Shown here: positions 22,809-24,324 of the stretch, in pieces
Layout: the number at the start of each line of letters is the position of its first letter
Numbering within the stretch: the first letter of the stretch is position 1
Virus record (IMG/VR): IMGVR_UViG_3300009103_000149
Location: 1-24,324 of that record
Direction: 5' to 3' (one strand)
Source of the DNA: a virus
DNA: 24,324 nt
Position numbers and translations under genes: made by a program
Notes under the pieces: generated by a model
The model's database searches: none
Told to the model about the DNA's origin: nothing
Seen by the model: the letters and a program-made list of their open reading frames with translations, nothing else

Positions 22809-23219
22809 ATGGCAGCGAAGAAGAAGAAGCAGCACGGGGGACACAACAAGACCCCACAGGTCAAAGTTGACGCAGTAGTTCAGGGCTTGAAAGCCGGGAA
22901 AGGTATTAACCAGCTTGCTGTTGACAATGACCTTGGCCGGACAACGGTTGCCTTGATACGGGAGCAAAACCGGGATGTTGTCCCCAATTGGAGACGCAAC
23001 ACCGCTGAAAGCATGATGGAGCTTGCGTCCAAACTAGTGGAGCATTTGACTGACACATACGAAGACCTGCCGCCCCATTCTAAACCGATCTTGCTAGGCA
23101 TTCTTTCTGATAAAATACGCGACTTGACGAGCGAAGGGGGCCAAGTTGTGCAACACCAGCATGTTCACATAAGTCATGCGGATGTGAATGCGCTCATGTC
23201 CGGCACGAAAGGCAAGTGA
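22809..23219 (+). CDS. Helix-turn-helix protein, candidate terminase small subunit
   Basis: 136 aa from ATG 22809. A Lys-rich start (MAAKKKKQHGG) is followed by a helix-turn-helix-like region at about 18-52 (VKVDAVVQGLKAG, INQLAVDNDLGRTTVALI). A helical oligomerisation-like middle part and a tail with VVQHQHVHISHADVNALM follow. HTH plus helical core plus position upstream of the large terminase suits a small terminase that recognises the packaging site. It could equally be a transcription regulator, since it heads the rightward unit opposite the leftward cassette. SD is weak. Confidence 0.5.
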   Translation: MAAKKKKQHGGHNKTPQVKVDAVVQGLKAGKGINQLAVDNDLGRTTVALIREQNRDVVPNWRRNTAESMMELASKLVEHLTDTYEDLPPHSKPILLGILSDKIRDLTSEGGQVVQHQHVHISHADVNALMSGTKGK

Positions 23220-23398
23220 CAACCGGGGCAGGGCAGGGGAGTGCAAGACTCATGCGCGGTGGCTTTAAGCATGGTGCTAAAAACGGGCAGAATACCCGTT
23301 GTCGTACAGTAAATGTTGTATTCGGTATGTGTGGCAACTCCGGCGCAAAAGGCCGAAACACACGCGAAAGGCGGGGGGGGGCGGCCTTCGGCTTTTAG
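23216..23398 (+). CDS. Doubtful 60-aa ORF overlapping the previous stop
   Basis: A GTG start overlaps the TGA of the HTH gene (GTGA). The product is Gly/Arg-rich and basic and ends in GGAAFGF. Coding is doubtful: the frame contains a run of nine G (23373-23381) and hairpin-forming sequence (ACGGG/CCCGT near 23284, and AAAAGGCCGAA with TTCGGCTTTT, 23347-23357 and 23387-23396, imperfect). The 238 bp from 23220 to 23457 hold nothing else convincing. Confidence 0.25.
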   Translation: MTTGAGQGSARLMRGGFKHGAKNGQNTRCRTVNVVFGMCGNSGAKGRNTRERRGGAAFGF

Positions 23399-23457
23399 TT
23401 TGTTAAACAGATAATGGTTTTTCATATGGAAAATTTTTTTACAAAAAGGAGTCGCTA

Positions 23458-23505
23458 ATGATTCTGTTTCAGCGTATTAGTACTCCGAAATGGGTAGGAA
23501 CATGA
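23458..23505 (+). CDS. 15-aa leader peptide ORF with strong SD
   Basis: AAGGAG lies 6 bp before ATG 23458, which opens a 15-codon frame (MILFQRISTPKWVGT). Its TGA overlaps the next gene's ATG (ATGA at 23502-23505). The strong SD followed by overlap suggests that translation of the leader couples to, or regulates, the following acidic protein. Confidence 0.45.
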   Translation: MILFQRISTPKWVGT

Positions 23506-23711
23506 CAAAAGAAAGTCAGATTACAGCTTTTAAAGAAGGCATAGGAGCAGTTGTGGATCGGTTTTCTAGTGAGTTTGATCTTACCTATACAGAAATGATA
23601 GGAGTCATAGAGGAGACTAAATTTTGGCTTTTACTGGAGTCTGTCGGTCTTATCCCAGAAGAAGAGGAGGAGGAAGAGGAAGATGACGAAGGGGAGACTT
23701 GGAAATCCTAA
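23502..23711 (+). CDS. Small acidic phage protein upstream of terminase
   Basis: 69 aa from ATG 23502, coupled to the leader peptide; an in-frame ATG at 23490 is an alternative without a better SD. Residues 1-50 are helical (FDLTYTEMIGVIEETKFWLL), and the tail is a run of Glu and Asp ending ETWKS. The pattern resembles small conserved phage proteins of unknown function located near terminase genes. The acidic tail might mimic DNA or bind basic partners; that is speculation. It lies 26 bp before the terminase. Confidence 0.6.
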   Translation: MTKESQITAFKEGIGAVVDRFSSEFDLTYTEMIGVIEETKFWLLLESVGLIPEEEEEEEEDDEGETWKS

Positions 23712-23737
23712 AGACTTCTAGTTTAATATAAATTAAT

Positions 23738-24324
23738 ATGGCATTTCAGCCAACGCAACACCCGGTTCTAGCAATGCCGTCCCAAGAGAGGATGCTGGAA
23801 TTTAAAAAACGGGGCAAAAAGGGGCTTGATGAACTAGTTGAAATTCTCGAAAAGCGGGAAGACCTTATTCGCTTGGAGAGAAACGATCCGTATAGGTATG
23901 GTTTTGAACCTGAAAACTGGGCAGATGCGGATAGGTTGTGGTCGGAAGCCTCGGAACTGCTAATTCAGGGAGGCAACCGTGCTGGAAAAAGTGAGTTTGC
24001 AGCTAAAAAGGTAGTTAAAGCTCTGGTAGAAAAGAAAAATTCTAAAGTGTGGGTGTTAGGCATGACCGCACAATCCTCCATCCGAGATCAGCAACCTCTA
24101 GTTTACAAGTACATTCCAGAAGAGTGGAAAAACCTGAAGAAAACCAAGATTCAGAATGTAAGCTACAGCCAGAAAAACGGTTTTACAGAGAACACTTTCG
24201 TATTTCCTAATGGATCGCAATGTTGGTTTATGAATTATTCCCAAGAAATGCGAGTCATAGAGGGTGGAGAGGTTGATTTAATTTGGGCAGACGAGTTGGT
24301 TCCTCTTCAATGGATTGAGACTTT
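23738..24324 (+). CDS. terL: Terminase large subunit, N-terminal part (runs off window)
   Basis: 195 codons are present before the right edge. This is the ATPase half of the phage DNA packaging motor. Walker A is GGNRAGKS (78-85) and Walker B is VDLIWADE (179-186), with a coupling-type region LGMTAQSS between them. The N-terminal 70 residues are charged helices, including RNDPYRYGFEP before the ATPase core, a layout common in podovirus-type terminases. The C-terminal nuclease domain lies beyond the window. It is preceded by an AT-rich leader without SD. Confidence 0.92.
   Translation, partial: MAFQPTQHPVLAMPSQERMLEFKKRGKKGLDELVEILEKREDLIRLERNDPYRYGFEPENWADADRLWSEASELLIQGGNRAGKSEFAAKKVVKALVEKKNSKVWVLGMTAQSSIRDQQPLVYKYIPEEWKNLKKTKIQNVSYSQKNGFTENTFVFPNGSQCWFMNYSQEMRVIEGGEVDLIWADELVPLQWIET

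Noticed and set aside
23174-23425. 83-aa minus-strand frame opposite the HTH gene end
   Set aside because: No SD, Pro/Cys-rich composition typical of a shadow frame, and it overlaps a better rightward gene.

Overview
The window is a piece of a tailed bacteriophage genome (Caudoviricetes). The layout is podovirus-like: T7-type internal-virion (ejection) proteins, a lysozyme, a family A DNA polymerase replication block and a terminase large subunit are packed with 1-4 bp stop/start overlaps. No tRNA, rRNA, integrase, transposase or CRISPR array was seen. The host cannot be named. Many replication genes have AT-rich leaders without Shine-Dalgarno (SD) sequences, while several virion and late genes have strong SDs. 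An uncultivated environmental (perhaps aquatic) phage is a reasonable guess but is inference.

Layout. (1) 1-1689, rightward: the 3' end of an unknown gene, then small membrane or accessory proteins. One is a 139-aa protein that looks like a minimal MscS mechanosensitive channel (one membrane segment plus beta domain). (2) 1673-11079: the ejection-protein block, a gp14-like small protein, a coiled-coil protein, and two giant proteins (1356 and 939 aa). The second giant carries an LPD38-type polyvalent domain, and the pair may be one giant protein split into two genes. (3) 11081-11752: a GH24-like lysozyme. (4) 11763-14023: a ribbon-helix-helix-like (RHH-like) regulator with an inverted repeat over its start codon, a Vsr-like nuclease, a Cas4/AddB-type Fe-S exonuclease and a possible ssDNA-binding protein. 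(5) 14030-18869: a strong hairpin, a predicted three-way-junction RNA, a 25-aa membrane peptide, DNA polymerase A (Leu at the position of E. coli Phe762), an archaeo-eukaryotic primase and an SF3-type helicase. (6) 18871-20162: an inverted repeat of 9-bp units, a second RHH-like protein, a tandem palindrome, a structured intergenic region, a MazG-like protein and dCMP deaminase. (7) 20151-22674, leftward: a visibly more GC-rich cassette with two small proteins, a 25-aa membrane peptide, a Cys-rich putative Fe-S protein, a DUF932 protein and a small protein. It contains two textbook intrinsic terminators, each ending only a few bases before another ORF. (8) 22809-24324, rightward: a helix-turn-helix protein (candidate small terminase), small ORFs, and the large terminase, which runs off the right edge.

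How the parts may work together: the nucleases, SSB-like protein, PolA, primase and helicase form a self-contained replication/recombination unit. MazG-like protein and dCMP deaminase adjust nucleotide pools. The terminase packages DNA, and the internal proteins and lysozyme serve DNA delivery and/or lysis. The least explained parts are the MscS-like protein, the leftward cassette and the structured intergenic elements.
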